Part shown: positions 1 to 11,206 of the stretch, piece after piece | How positions within the stretch are numbered: the first letter of the stretch is position 1 | How the letters are laid out: the number at the start of each line of letters is the position of its first letter | Notes under the pieces: generated by a model | Database searches by the model: none | What the model was told of the DNA's origin: nothing | The model's input: the letters and a program-made list of their open reading frames with translations, nothing else | Source of the DNA: Endothia cerciana | Lineage: Eukaryota > Ascomycota > Sordariomycetes > Diaporthales > Cryphonectriaceae | DNA: 64,000 bases | Direction: 5' to 3' | Assembly: GCA_026119935.1 (NCBI GenBank) | Contig: JALRMH010000001.1 | Location: 1,426,001 to 1,490,000 of the forward strand | Position numbers and translations under genes: made by a program

Positions 1-119
1 TTGGCTTCGGAGACGGAGGCCATCGACCGCACGAAGCCAGTCGCCGGCACCGGCCTAAAGACGGGCTTGGTGGCGGCGCCCAGGAGGCGGCGGGTCGAGG
101 TAGAGCGGAGAGCGGCCAT
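1..119 (-). CDS. 5' end of a gene for a probable mitochondrial protein (partial)
   Basis: On the minus strand an ATG at 119 opens a frame that runs off the left edge of the window, so only 39 codons are visible. The translated start (MAALRSTSTRRLLGAATKPV, then more) is rich in Arg, Ser, Thr and Ala and has no acidic residue until codon 38. That composition is typical of a cleavable mitochondrial presequence. The frame has GC-rich third positions like neighbouring real genes. Nothing visible identifies the mature protein, so no function is assigned. It is transcribed divergently from the PP2C gene at 1374, with 1.25 kb between the two starts. Confidence 0.55.
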   Translation of the reverse strand, partial: MAALRSTSTRRLLGAATKPVFRPVPATGFVRSMASVSEA

Positions 120-1373
120 CTTCGTCGGTTTAACGGAGGGCGATTCGTGGTGGTGGTGGTCGATGCCTCGTTGCCGTTCAGCTCATGAAAGGTCGTCTGC
201 TGAGATGAGAGACAGAAAAGGCTCGGTTGTTGCTCTCGTGACACGCGAAACAGCCGAGTGAGGACCCTCTCTCCTCTGCGGTGGTCTGGGCTAGTGGCAG
301 CAGCAGCTTCCGCGGTGGTGGCTCGACGTCGAGGATGTCTGGAGGTCCATCATAGATGTGAGCTAGCCGAGGATAATCCCGGGGCCACACATACCCGGCC
401 AATCAGAGGCAGGCTGAAAGTAATGATTCGGGAAGGAACGCTCGCGAATCACGTGCACGCCCGTTGCGGACGATTATGGTACGTACCATTCTGAGTGGCA
501 GCCGGGAGGAATCCTCACCTTGCGGAGGAAAAAAGAGGCCCTGCCTTGGAACTCCCACCAAACCAGTCTTCAGAGCAGCAGGCCTCGGCGGGGATGCATT
601 TAATCAAGCCCTCCCGACGACGAGGCCCAAGACGAAAGGACACGGCGAGGTGCGAGGGTACTCTCGGGCTGCAGCTGAGAGAGCCGGGCCTCCCGGTTTC
701 ACCCATCGTTCTTCTTCCTGGGCCCCGGGTTTCTGGGACTTGGCCTCACACCATCCATCCATCCATACTGGGAACCGTTCAGGTGCCCCAAATCGTGCCA
801 CAGTACATGCTCATGATGACCAGGTCGAAGTGTGCAGTGAGCCCCCCCCCCCCCCCCCCAAAGGTATCACCAGCCCCGCTGACCGCAGACGAAGGTTGCT
901 GTTGGGCGTTGCAGGGATGGGCGGCCCGCCTGGAAACAGCAGTGCAGTCAGTGGCAGTGGGACGCTGAAGGCCCCCAGCAAACAACCGGTCCAGCGGCTG
1001 GCTATTGGCTGGTGTATCGCCGGCGGGTCCTGACTGACTGGCTGAATGACATAATGTCTCTGGCCCCCCCCCCCCCCGAAACTTCATCTATCTGCTCGGA
1101 TGGATGGGCTCACAGATGCTCCCTCAACCGGCCGCTTACAGACGGACAGAAGGCCCAGCTAAATAACCAAACCCACTCATTATCCGCTGTGGGGGACGGA
1201 CAATCTTCAGTTCCCAATTGGTATCTGACGTGTGACGCCTCCTCGCGTATAATGCCCGCTGAGACTCTCAGCCCAATCTGAAGACACGTGGGCCCGGGCT
1301 GGGCTTCACGCAGCCCTGAGTCTCCCTCTCTACAACCCGCCCAAGTCGTCCCGTCCCGCCTTCCAACGTCGCA
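120..1373. other. Divergent intergenic region
   Basis: This 1.25 kb stretch lies between two divergent genes and should hold both promoters. It contains an 18-nt C homopolymer (842-859) and a 14-nt C run (1064-1077). The region just before the PP2C start is pyrimidine-rich. Open frames here (for example plus 464-1033) have no recognisable domain and are treated as chance. Confidence 0.6.
842..859 (+). repeat. C18 homopolymer
   Basis: This is an uninterrupted run of 18 cytosines. It is the longest of many G/C homopolymers in the intergenic DNA of this window; others include 1064-1077, 4274-4285, 7122-7133, 9415-9426, 29606-29621, 39924-39936, 48860-48873 and 59784-59795. Confidence 0.9.
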
Positions 1374-2693
1374 ATGGCCGCGGCCTCACGCGCAGCCCGG
1401 TCATTCGCCCAGGCATGTCGACCGCCACACCTGCAGTGCAGAGCACCCCCCCCTGGAATTCATGCCCATGCCATGCCGTCGTCGTCACACCTTGGCTCAT
1501 CAGTCTGCCTTTGTGCAGCAGCCGCTGCAGCTCGCACCTCCAGGTCCGCGGCAGTATCACCAGTGTCCTCGCTGCGGGCACAGACGAGGCCGCTATCGAC
1601 GACGCCGACACTGCGCTCCCAGAACCCGCCTGCCACACCCGCCAGATCCTTCTCCTACAACGTCGCCGCGAGCTACATAGCCAAGGACAGGCCCTACGAC
1701 CCCTCCACCCACATCTTCCACTTCAGCCCCTACAACCGCGCCCTCCCACCGCGCAAGCGCTCCAGGCGCGCCCGCCCCGAGTCCGGCCAGGACGCCTTCT
1801 TCGTGACGCGACTCGCCGACACGGGCGGCGTCGCGCTCGGCGTCGCGGATGGCGTCGGCGGCTGGATGGACTCGGGCGTCGACCCGGCCGACTTCTCCCA
1901 CGGCTTCTGCGACTACATGGCCGCCGCCGCGTACGCCGCCGCGGCCGCCGGAGGAGACCACCCGCTAACCGCCCGCGCGCTCATGCAGGTGGGCTACGAG
2001 GCCATCTGCGCCGACCCCTCGGTGCCCGCCGGCGGGTCGACCGCCGTCGTCGGGCTGCTCGACCCCAAGGGGACGCTGGAGGTGGCGAACCTGGGGGACA
2101 GCGGGTACATACATCTGCGCCTGAACGGGGTCCACGGGCACTCGGAGCCGCAGATCCACGCCTTCAACACGCCCTTCCAGCTGAGCGTCATACCGCCGGC
2201 GATCTTGAGGCGCATGCAGGCCTTTGGCGGCAGCCAGCTCGCCGATCTGCCGGGCGATGCGGAGGTGTCGCGGCATAGCCTGCGCCACGGGGACGTGCTT
2301 GTGTTTGCGACGGATGGGGTGTGGGATAACCTGTTCAACCAGGATATACTGCGCATAGTGAGCGCGGCCATGACCAAGAGCGGTGCCTGGGTGGGCAGCG
2401 ACGCCGGGGGCACCAGGGTGACACACGACCTGTCGGTCCTCACCGAGGTGGCTGCCGCCGAGGCCGGCGGCAAGGGCCCCAGCACGCTCCAGGGCATGAT
2501 CGCTACCGGGATCACGGCGGCTGCCAAGGCGGCGAGTGTGAACACCAAGCTGGACGGGCCCTTCTCCAAGGAGGTCAAGAAGTACTACCCGCAGGAGACG
2601 TGGCACGGCGGCAAGGTGGATGACATTTGTGTGGTCACCGTCGTGGTCTCTGAGAACAAGGCAGACGAGGCCCCGGTGAAGGGCAAGCTGTGA
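1374..2693 (+). CDS. PTC7: Ptc7-like mitochondrial PP2C-family Ser/Thr phosphatase
   Basis: This intronless frame encodes 439 aa from ATG 1374. The first roughly 95 residues are Ala/Arg/Ser-rich with no domain and look like a mitochondrial presequence. The PP2C fold follows. The metal-binding motif GVADGVGGWMDSG has its Asp at residue 159, a second block GGSTAVVGLLDPKG lies mid-domain, ANLGDSGY follows, and the late metal site FATDGVWDNL has its Asp at residue 314. The C-terminus GGKVDDICVVTVVV is the last conserved PP2C strand with its metal-binding Asp. Family members (yeast Ptc7, human PPTC7) dephosphorylate mitochondrial proteins such as the CoQ-synthesis protein Coq7. The GVGGW signature separates this clade from cytosolic PP2Cs. 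A short unrecognised N-terminal intron cannot be excluded, but the frame is open throughout. Confidence 0.88.
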   Translation: MAAASRAARSFAQACRPPHLQCRAPPPGIHAHAMPSSSHLGSSVCLCAAAAAARTSRSAAVSPVSSLRAQTRPLSTTPTLRSQNPPATPARSFSYNVAASYIAKDRPYDPSTHIFHFSPYNRALPPRKRSRRARPESGQDAFFVTRLADTGGVALGVADGVGGWMDSGVDPADFSHGFCDYMAAAAYAAAAAGGDHPLTARALMQVGYEAICADPSVPAGGSTAVVGLLDPKGTLEVANLGDSGYIHLRLNGVHGHSEPQIHAFNTPFQLSVIPPAILRRMQAFGGSQLADLPGDAEVSRHSLRHGDVLVFATDGVWDNLFNQDILRIVSAAMTKSGAWVGSDAGGTRVTHDLSVLTEVAAAEAGGKGPSTLQGMIATGITAAAKAASVNTKLDGPFSKEVKKYYPQETWHGGKVDDICVVTVVVSENKADEAPVKGKL

Positions 2694-4465
2694 GGCGCCT
2701 CTCAAAACCCGGGGTGTTTACGCGATCTCGTGACGATCTCCAGAGCGCAGTGACAATCTCCGACAAACCTGGAGCGAGAAAGAAAGAAAAAAACACCCCC
2801 ACCCAAATCAGGGAAGGAAGACGTCTGCTGGATGGGCAGGACGCGCGAGTGGACGGTCACCTGCAAACTTCTAGTTGGATTGTGAAATACTGTAACGGTA
2901 CTGCTGTAAGCGCAACGGAACGTTTTCGGGGTAAAAGGACGGGGCGACCTCACAGGACAGGCTTTTTACTCACATAGACATATACTTACAGCCCCTCTGT
3001 GCGCTGGAATACAGCTCATCGGGCCCGTAGGCCTCACTCCTACAACAAACCATGTGTATCGTACACACAATCACAATCACAATCTAACCCTAGGCCATGC
3101 CGGCCGCCTCGCCCCCCCCTCCCCCTTCCCACCATCCTCCGGCGTGCGCCATGAGAGTCGTGCCACCCACCGTGCACCGTCCACCGGCGCCCGATGCTGC
3201 CAGGAGCGGCGGGGGACGTGCGAGTTGCCACTGTCCTCCTCCTGCTGCCCCACCCCCCACCCCCCCCCCCCACAGCTTCCCGAGTACTCCGGGGGGGTGC
3301 GGCGGTACACCCAAACCCGTGTTAGGTTACACGACGAGAAAGGGGGAAGAAGCAAATAGTGAGCGGGTGACCCTGCAGCAGCGGGCCACCGCGGGACCAG
3401 GAAAACGGGAAAAGGAAAAGAAGAAAAAGAAAAAGGAGGAAACGGCCGTGCGTTGCAGCGCGGCGTGGTTGGGGGGAGGGGGGGGTGGCGGTGGACAAAC
3501 CTCCCCCTCCCCCTCGGATGCGCGACCCGCGCCCTGCAGGCAGCCCTGGCGGGAGCTGGGGGCGTTTATGTATGTATGTATGTACGTATGTAGAGAGAGG
3601 GAGAGAGAGAGAGAGAGAGAGAGTGGGGTGCAGCGCTGATCTCCTACAGGAAACCTTGGCCCCCCCCCCCCTGTACGGTGGGTGGTCCATACTATATAAT
3701 ACTGCGTTTTACTATGGTAGTATTCCTAATCTGATGACAGACTCCTTTTTTTTCTTCCTTTTTTTTCCTTGGTCGGAGTGGAGCAAAGACCGGTCAAGGT
3801 TCAGACGCCCCCCAGGTCGGATCGGCACGGGTTGGCCCCCCCTCCCCACACCGTTGCCTTCCCACGCAGCCAGCCGTGTGCATGCTTGAGGGTTTGCATG
3901 ACACGGGGGAGATATGCTGTCGAGGGCAAACTTCGGAATGTACCGTCGGATTTGGACCGGAGGTTGACCGACTCTGCGTGGTGGCGTTGTGCAGCGAGGC
4001 CCCCCGGAGGTTGGGACCGAGTGTCGATCAGATTCAACCTCCAAACTGCCAACGCTGCTTACCTCCAAACCACAAAGGCCAAAACCGTGAGAACGGACGG
4101 ACGGACGGATTTCGACGTCAAGTGTTTATTCATTATGTGTCTTTGATTGGATTCGCTAGCAAGAGTTATGATACCGCTAGCCTTTCGGACTGTCCCAGAA
4201 AGCGCCCTCCACATATGCGTTCCCTCCTTTACTGAGTCTACCACACCCGCCCTTGCAAATGTCTCCCCGACTGCCCCCCCCCCCCGGTGGGTATCTGTGA
4301 CATCGACGCAAAATCATCATGAATGAAGACGTGATCCGAAATTAAACATTTTCCTCGTTCCCTTTGACCCCGTGGGTTGCCCTAGTTGTAAATGCCCTAC
4401 CACCGCGCTGAAGTAGAAAGGAAGTGTTGGCGGTGGCGACTCTGACCGTCCCCCGCCAGATCTGT
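2694..4465. other. Intergenic region rich in simple repeats
   Basis: This 1.8 kb stretch lies between the convergent PP2C and GPI-protein genes. I see no credible gene. It holds C-, G- and A-rich tracts, a TATG tetranucleotide array (3567-3590), a GA array (3592-3623) and a C12 run (4274-4285). It should contain the 3' UTRs of both flanking genes. Confidence 0.6.
3567..3623 (+). repeat. Compound microsatellite (TATG)n-(GA)n
   Basis: Imperfect TATG tetranucleotide repeats at about 3567-3590 run directly into a GA dinucleotide array reaching 3623, with one extra G at 3600-3601. Both are in non-coding DNA and are likely length-polymorphic. Confidence 0.9.
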
Positions 4466-5194
4466 CTAGTGGCAGATCAGCAGGGCGGCAGCGGTCAGCA
4501 GGATGAGCGCCAGGGGGGAGCCCATCTTCTGGCTGTCGTTGGTGTTGATTGGCGTGCTGGTCGATGACGACGACGAGCTGGAGGAGGTGGCGGTGGAAGA
4601 GGAAGACGACTTGGTCGACTTGGACAGGGTGGACGAGGCGGTGGTGGTGCCATTGCTGACGCCGGTCACGCTGGAGGTCAGGGTGGCAGAGCTGCTTGCC
4701 GAGGTCACGGTCGAGGTGATGGTCCCGGAGGAGGTGGAGGTTGTCGTGCCGGTGGCGGTGGCAGAGGCAGAGGCTGAGCTGCTGGTGGTGGAGAGGACGC
4801 CGGTGCCCTGGTACGTGAACTGGGGCGAGTAGTTGGTCTCGCCCGACTCATCGGTGATCTCGATGGCGTATGTGCCGCTGGGGAGGTCCTCTGGCGTCCA
4901 GTCATAGGAATCGCCCGTCAGGCCGGCTGGGATGGAGCATGTTAGCGCTCGAACGTGGACTTATCGTGCATGGCCTTCCCGTCCGTTGAACTTACAGCCG
5001 ATGGTGCTGACGGCCGTCAGGTCGGTGCTGATGCCAGTCTTGAGGGTCAGGGTCACAGCGCCGGTGGCATTGGCCCAGGTGATGTCGAAGGCCTCGCCCT
5101 CGGTGACGTCGTATGCGCTGTTGGTGAGGATGGGCAGGGCGAGCACCTGGGAGATGGCGGCCGAGACGGCGAGGAGGCGGGCTGTGAACTGCAT
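4466..5194 (-). CDS. GPI-anchored Ser/Thr-rich cell-wall protein (Kre9/KNH-type)
   Basis: Two exons, 5194-4996 and 4926-4466, encode 219 aa. The 69-bp intron has GTAAGT, a GCTAAC branch site and CAG, and phase is kept across it. Residues 1-19 form a signal peptide (ending about QVLALP). The next roughly 85 residues match the small beta-sandwich of Kre9/KNH-type fungal surface proteins, with the early motif EGEAFDITWANATGAV and the later motif SGTYAIEITDESGE. A stalk of about 90 residues made almost only of Ser, Thr and Ala follows and is probably O-mannosylated. The C-terminus has Asn/Asp/Ser (a plausible GPI site) and then the hydrophobic tail LALILLTAAALLIC. The protein is expected at the outer plasma membrane or wall. 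The family's biochemical role is poorly defined; an influence on beta-1,6-glucan is known only for Kre9/Knh1 themselves. Confidence 0.85.
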
Positions 5195-5386
5195 CTTGAC
5201 GGCTTGTTTCCGTTCGGGTCGGTGGAGGTTGGTGTGGGTTGGAAGAGCTGGTGGGATGCTCGTTCTTGTCTGAAGGCTGCTGTCGGGTTATGACATTAGC
5301 GAAAATGAGCGCTCACCAGGTTGGCGGTCCAGTCGAGGAAAGAAGAAGAAAGAAAGAAAAAAATAAAAGAATAAAAAGGTCAAGAG

Positions 5387-5390
<4 letters not shown>

Positions 5391-5425
<35 letters not shown>
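5391..5425 (+). repeat. (GT)n microsatellite
   Basis: About 17 perfect GT units lie roughly 200 bp upstream of the GPI-protein start. Alternating purine/pyrimidine DNA of this kind can adopt Z-form and varies in length. Confidence 0.92.
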
Positions 5426-5428
<3 letters not shown>

Positions 5429-7086
5429 ATCTCCGGGTTCCCGGAGGGGGTCGAGGATGGAATGTGGGCGGATGTTATTGTCTCGCAGGTCCCGTCCCGC
5501 AGGGCGTCCAGACGGGATCGCGGATAGGCATGCGCCATTCGTCACAGACCCAGACACAGATTGTGATGTGCTCCCATTCCCGTACACACAACACAAGCAA
5601 AGCATACTGAGGGAGGAGGAATGAGGAACGTGCATGTGACACAGAAATAGACAACGACAGCGCGCCGCCATCCCACGGGCGGGAGAGGGTTTGGTTGGCC
5701 ACACACTTACAGTACTGAATTAGATCAGGTATTAGAAAATAAAATAAAAAGGCGATTAGTTTAGTAGTTGAAAACCTGTTGAAAGAGTGACAGACAGTGG
5801 GCGGCACCGAGTTGAGGACGGGGTGGTGAGGAAAAGAGGGCAGAGAGGAGGAGGGCGGGAAGGTTGCCAGGCAGAGCACGAAGGAGGCATGCCTTCCCCT
5901 TCAAATACTATGGTACATCGTGGGCTCCCACGCGCCTAATTTTTACAACCCAGGCCTCTTCCCACCAACTGCGATCCTCACCACCAACACGCGACATCAG
6001 CATTTCATTTCTCTAATTCCTCCTGTACCCTGCACTAGCTGCAGGTACCGTGCATACCGCAGGGACTATGACAGCAGGCGGCCCATCTGGCAGGAATTCC
6101 CGGCGGGGGATGGGGGAAGGCCTGGAAGCCCCACGCGAACACACTTTACTATGTGGCACCTCGCTGCACCAACTGGAGGACCCCGACACTTCGCCCCTGT
6201 CGGCCTAGCCCCAATGACAGCGACAGAAGATAACTAGGTTCAATTAGCCGAGATTGACCCCAGCGCGATACCACCCTTAGATTCTGTATGGGGTTAGCCT
6301 GCCCACCGCGACACGGCCCAAGGTCTGCAGAGGCTGATCAATGCGATCTCTACTACCCGCGCTAGCCTTGAGCTCAGATTGCTGGGACCGAGCGGGAGGC
6401 GGACACAGGAGCAGGATTCACAGGCGGTCACACCTCCCGAGGATGCCAGGCGCGGGTCCAAAGGGGGCCCAACCAGCTACCACAGTAGTTTGGTCGCATC
6501 ATTCCTGCCTTCCAGCTTCACTATCCCCCCCCCCCTATTCCCAACCGGGGGGCTCAGGCCAGGGTTGGATGATGCGTGCGGCTTCCTCTGCCTCCTCATT
6601 TGCCAATCCGCACTTGCGCTTGCTGGATGGCAGAACACCCTTTAAGGTTTTTACGAGAGATCTGGGCCGGCCGGGACGATGACGCCTGGGGTCGACCCTC
6701 TCTCTCTAGTCGGGGCGGGCAAGGCGGCGAGGCTGTGCGACACTAGAACAGCCCTCGGCGGTTCTGGACCTTGACTGCTCGAGGGATCGCGATGACCTTA
6801 ACCTGTCTCGTTCGTCTCATGCGTACCACGGGGCAAAAACCACCCTGGAACCCAGGCCAGGCTCGCCAAAACGTCACAGCCATCCCGCTTGTTGTGCACA
6901 CCTGATCTGCCTGTCACCTGTGCTGCAGGCCTCCAGTTCTGGGCCGATAGGCCGTTGCACATCTCTCCGCATTTACCCACTGGTAGGGCCGCTGCACCGT
7001 GCGTGCTTGGTTCGGCTACCGATAGTCGCCATGTCAGCTTTTGATTCCTGCCTGCTCCTCGATCAAATATTCTGAAATTGGCAGGC

Positions 7087-7159
7087 TGGCAGGCAGGCAG
7101 GCAGGCAGGCAGGCAACCGGTGGGGGGGGGGGGCAAACCACCAAAAAAAAAAAAAAAAA
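7087..7159 (+). repeat. (GGCA)n array followed by G12 and A17 runs
   Basis: A tetranucleotide array at 7087-7115 is followed within 45 bp by 12 Gs (7122-7133) and 17 As (7143-7159). All are in non-coding DNA. Confidence 0.88.
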
Positions 7160-8026
7160 CCATCCGTTTCCCCCACGGGATAGAATGCCGTCGCATATCC
7201 GCCGGTTTATGCACCGTCGAGGGTCGTCGTCCATCAAGCATGCTTTTAAGGCTCACACCGACAATTCTGACAAGAGTTGACCAGGCCCGGCACCCAACAG
7301 CACCAAATTTCCGGTCAATGCCACAGTGACAAGGGAGCCAAGGTTTGGTGGCCCGCAATATTGATCCTCTATCGAATTGACATGTGGAGCCCAATCTCCA
7401 TCACATCCGGCCGAGCGGCACGCCCGTGACAAGCCGACAGGCCGCCCATCCTGCGAGGCTGCGAGATGCGATCGGTCAAGCACACCGCAGGGGCTGTGGG
7501 CGGGCGTGCAAGCGCGACAGTCTTATTTGCGGATAGGGAGGGTTCTACTGTAGAGATTCTTGCTTGGAGGTGAAGGCTTGCGATCGGAACCAAAGCCATA
7601 ACCCGAGCCCGTATAGACTCTGGTCGGGGCGTGCACCGGGTCCGTTGCCGTATGTTCTGGCTTGCCCCGATGACGGCCCTCGGGTGGCAGATACGAGATG
7701 GCGTCTCGTTTGCCATCTTCCGGGATCCCGTAGAGGGCGATTTGTCCATCTGGGGGTGTCAAGACCGAGGGCACACGACTCATACGAACTTTCCCGGATC
7801 AAGGTTTGCCGCATGAGGGCGGCGCTCGATGGGAGTGTCTCGGACTTATACTTGGCCAACGCGGATCAGGGACCTGCACGTCTCGGATGTTCCGCGTGTC
7901 GCCTCCATCATATGTTGCAGGTCAATCAAAGCTGAACCGACTTGCCTCGCGGTGCTATCCTTGCCACGCCTGTGTATCTTCGCGCGCTGGCACGAGCCTT
8001 GACACAGCCCACGAGGATAAGCTCGC

Positions 8027-9258
8027 TCAGGGCAGGTTGCACTTGACAACGCCTCGCCTCACCCCCTCTGTTTCCTCCCTCACCATGCTGACGGCAACCC
8101 CGAGCTCCCGGATCTTGTCCACAAAGTCATCGAGGGAGCCGCCCACGCCAAAATAGAGCCTCTTGGCGGCAACAATGGCCACGGGCTGCCGGCCCGGGTG
8201 ACTGCCGCGCTCTCTCTGCAGTATCGAGAGTAGCGTCTCAGTGAAGGAGGTGAGCGCGAACGGCGAGTAGATCGTCTCGGCGCCCAGGACCAGAGTTCGA
8301 CCTGTGGCGTGGCCGCCTGGCACTGCCGAGGAGCCGCCGTAGAGCAACTCGACAAATTCTGGGGACCAGCCCCCGGAGAGGAAGGAGAGGGTGATGCCGG
8401 ACGAAGTGAGGAACCTCTTGAATGAGTCGACGACATGCTCGTTGATCTCGAGCTCGCCCTCGATCGAGGACAGGGCGGCCTGCAGGAGCTCGTCGTGTGA
8501 CTGCCGATGCAGGGCCCACGCGAGCAGGAAGTTTGGCACCGTGACGAGCTGGAGGACAGAGGGATTGTAGTCGGCCAGCGTGAGGCACAGCGGATTCAGC
8601 TCCTTCGATCCCTCCCGCGCCTGTGCCCTCTCCGCCACGGCCCACTGAAAGAGCGCAAGTGAGGGCAGGGCCGTGCCGCACCCCAGCTTTTTGAGAGGCA
8701 GGGCCCATCAGCATTGGGATCCAATTGGGTAGGCTGCGACGCCAGACGAGTCGCGAGGGCTCAGGTGGGAAGGCTCGGATCCCGTCCACTCACCTCGATG
8801 ACGCTGAACGCCCCCTGCGTAAGTGACTGGGGGAAGCCCTCGGCGGCCAAGACCTTGACGAGGTCGACGCTGCTCTCCCAGCTCTTGAACCCCCCCTCGT
8901 AGATGCCCGTCTTGACATCGTGGCTGCCTAGCCCGGACTGGAGTTCCTCGCCAGGGCCGTCCCCCTCATCCTCGGCCATCAGCTGGACCCTGACATCCCA
9001 GAGCTCCCGGCGCGGGATGCGGACAGTTGCCCTGCCGTCCAGATCCACATCCAGGAGGCTGTATGCGAGCTTGGACGGCAGGGCCGCTAGCATCTGGCTC
9101 AGATCATGGTGGGCAGGAGGGAGCTGAGGTTTCCCCTGCACGGGAAAGGCGCTGGCAGCAGCTGACGGAGGGGGCGCCGAGCCTGAAGGAAGGCTGCCCT
9201 GCGGCGAGGAGGGTTCAGCTTCTATGTCGTCGCCGGCGAAGGAAAACGAGAAGGACAT
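8027..9258 (-). CDS. HPM1: Protein-histidine N-methyltransferase (Hpm1/METTL18-like)
   Basis: Two exons, 9258-8794 and 8686-8027, encode 374 aa. The 107-bp intron starts GTGAGT and ends AAG, and the join falls inside the SAM-binding site: exon 1 ends in FSVIE and exon 2 starts LGCGTALPSLALFQW. This rebuilds the class I methyltransferase motif I (ELGCGTALPS) at residues 155-164. The start MSFSFSFAGDDIE resembles yeast Hpm1, and TLADYNPSVLQLVT gives the acidic post-I strand. In the C-terminal half, GAETIYSPFAL matches the family's acceptor-side motif. Hpm1/METTL18 methylates a histidine of ribosomal protein Rpl3 (uL3) and tunes ribosome assembly and elongation. The length matches the family (about 370-380 aa). 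Confidence 0.88.
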
Positions 9259-11206
9259 TGTGGGGGGTGGAAGAAGGTCTGGATGAGCGGGACGGTCAAG
9301 TCCGGTCCTCTGTTTCCCCCCCCCTTGAGGAGTCCGAGAAGTCCGAGAAGTGGTGACTCCTGTGCGTGCGCAGCAGACGCTGAGAAAGCCTGTCCCGGTT
9401 TTTTTTTTTTTGGCGGGGGGGGGGGGTTAGTTACCTAACCACCAAGAGAAAAGAAGGGAAGAAAACCCCACAAGCAGGACCCAGGCTGCTGGGAGCCGGG
9501 TGCAAGGGGACTTCTGGGTGTTGCGGTGGTCGAGGGCTGCGGGCCGCTGTGGTGGGCGGATCGGCTGGAGGCAGTGAGCTTAGTTTAGTGGGGGCTGGAC
9601 GCCCTCCAGCTGCTATTGGCCCGTTGCAGGCTGCTGGAGGTGGGGTGCATGTGTGCTGCGGATGCGACATCAGATCGCGAATTCACCAACTGCATCTCAG
9701 AAAGACGACCACAGCCGCCAAGTCCAGACGGCACTATTGGACAGGACGATGAGGATCTCCCAGAATCCCACACCTGTCCCTGATCACGGGTTCTAGTTAC
9801 TGCTGGTCACGGGACCGCGGATCGACAGAGGTTCAATGTGGTGGTGGTGGTGGTGGTGGTGGTTGTTGGCCTTGGTGCAGGGCCTGCGGCCTCCTCGTCC
9901 GTTTCGTGAGGACACGGCAGTCCGCCAACGCACTGCGCACCCCAGAGCAACGGCGCTCGAAGCTGGAGGCCGGCAGCCGAGCCTAGTGGGCCCCCAAGCA
10001 GCGAGCATGATGGGAATATCCAAGCAGATCTCGCTTTCATCCCGGCCGGCCCTCCGTCCGTCCACTGCCTTTCATTCGCCGGTTCACCGCCCACCAGAGC
10101 GGACTCGGCAAGGGCTGAGCCTTGTGATAGGACGGTATACGACATGCCTCGGGCCTACCTCACCTCCAGGGCTCTATACGCGGGGCAAATCCCACCTCGA
10201 CCGCATCCCATAGTCGAGCGCCTGCGCATACGAGCGACCCTTCATCCGCCTGTTTGAGCATGGCACCTGGGCTCGATAAGCTGCAGATCCCCTCGAGTCG
10301 AGCGCGGTCCTGTCTCCCCAGCACGGCGGCTTCCTCACGTCTCAGACCGTGCCGCCTCCTCCCACCTCGCGCGCCCTCGTGCAGGACTAAGGCAGCCTCG
10401 ACGGATAGTCTCCTTCTTGTTAGTGAATGAATGATAGGTATCCTATCCTTTCCCACCCCCCGCCTTCAGGACCCAAGCAGATCTTCTTAATTTCTATGCC
10501 GAATGCACACACCGTACCGTGATATGGAGACCCCCCCCCCTCTTCCCTCGACTCATGGGCCCAGCGCCGCCGTCGGACTGGCTGCGTGGCTAACATGGAC
10601 ATGGCCCCAGCCGTGACATGTCTCCCATCCTCAGCATGATGTCGCCCAGAGGAGGGCGGATCGCGCGACTGGCCTCATCCATGGCCATAATCTGCGTAAA
10701 CCGGCCAACGGCTGCTTGGAGCCTGCGTCTCCTTTCTTATGTTGCCTCTGGCCCCATAACCTACGGGGGAATTGCATCCTCTGAGGTCTTACCTTAAATC
10801 CTGCTCCTCCTTGTTGTGGGACGATTCCCAGGCCCATCTTGCGCGGCAGAAGTCGGTGATCGTCTTTATATTGCCGGGGACGACCTACAGGTACTTCCGT
10901 GTCCTTCAGGAAGGCCTCTCCCTTATCTTCTTGCTTTCTCTTTTCGTTCACCGGGCCGACCTTTCAACCCTCTCATTGGCGCGGGGCTCATCTCGAGTGA
11001 GTGACGCAGGACGGCTGCCGAGGTACCTCCATATTCATCTGGGTTCTTGTTGGCTCTGGGAAGACGCATCTCGCTCCTGGCTCTCCTCCACTTGCTCTCT
11101 CCATAAAGACCCGCCGCGCGCCTCTGCCCGCTCAAGGGAAGAAGACACGACGCCGGACCAGCAGCCTTCCTCAGACACTGATCTCATCGGGCTCGAAGTT
11201 GGAGCA
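9259..11206. other. Intergenic region between divergent genes
   Basis: This 1.9 kb stretch holds the promoters of the HPM1-like gene and the monooxygenase. It contains a T13/G12 pair (9399-9411, 9415-9426) and a GTG trinucleotide array (9837-9863). An open frame runs upstream of and in phase with the monooxygenase from 10772, but it has no conserved content, and the ATG at 11207 is taken as the start. Confidence 0.5.
9837..9863 (+). repeat. (GTG)n microsatellite
   Basis: About nine GTG units in non-coding DNA. On the minus strand they read as a poly-His run in a chance frame. Confidence 0.9.

Larger units (their letters stand above)
5195..8026. other. Long intergenic region without a supported gene
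   Basis: This 2.8 kb stretch lies upstream of the GPI-protein gene and downstream of the HPM1-like gene. It contains a (GT)n array (5391-5425), a GGCA tetranucleotide array (7087-7115), a G12 run (7122-7133) and an A17 run (7143-7159). Frames up to 198 codons occur on both strands but show no domain, splice logic or coding bias, so none is annotated. Confidence 0.55.

Noticed and set aside
464..1033. 189-codon frame in the first intergenic region
   Set aside because: It spans a C18 homopolymer read as poly-Pro, has no domain and no splice or start context.
1415..2278. 287-codon Arg/Pro-rich frame overlapping the PP2C gene
   Set aside because: Out-of-frame translation of the PP2C coding region; Arg/Pro excess is typical of a shifted frame in GC-rich DNA.
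6798..7394. 198-codon minus-strand frame
   Set aside because: It passes through G12 and A17 runs (read as poly-Phe and poly-Pro) and resembles no protein family.
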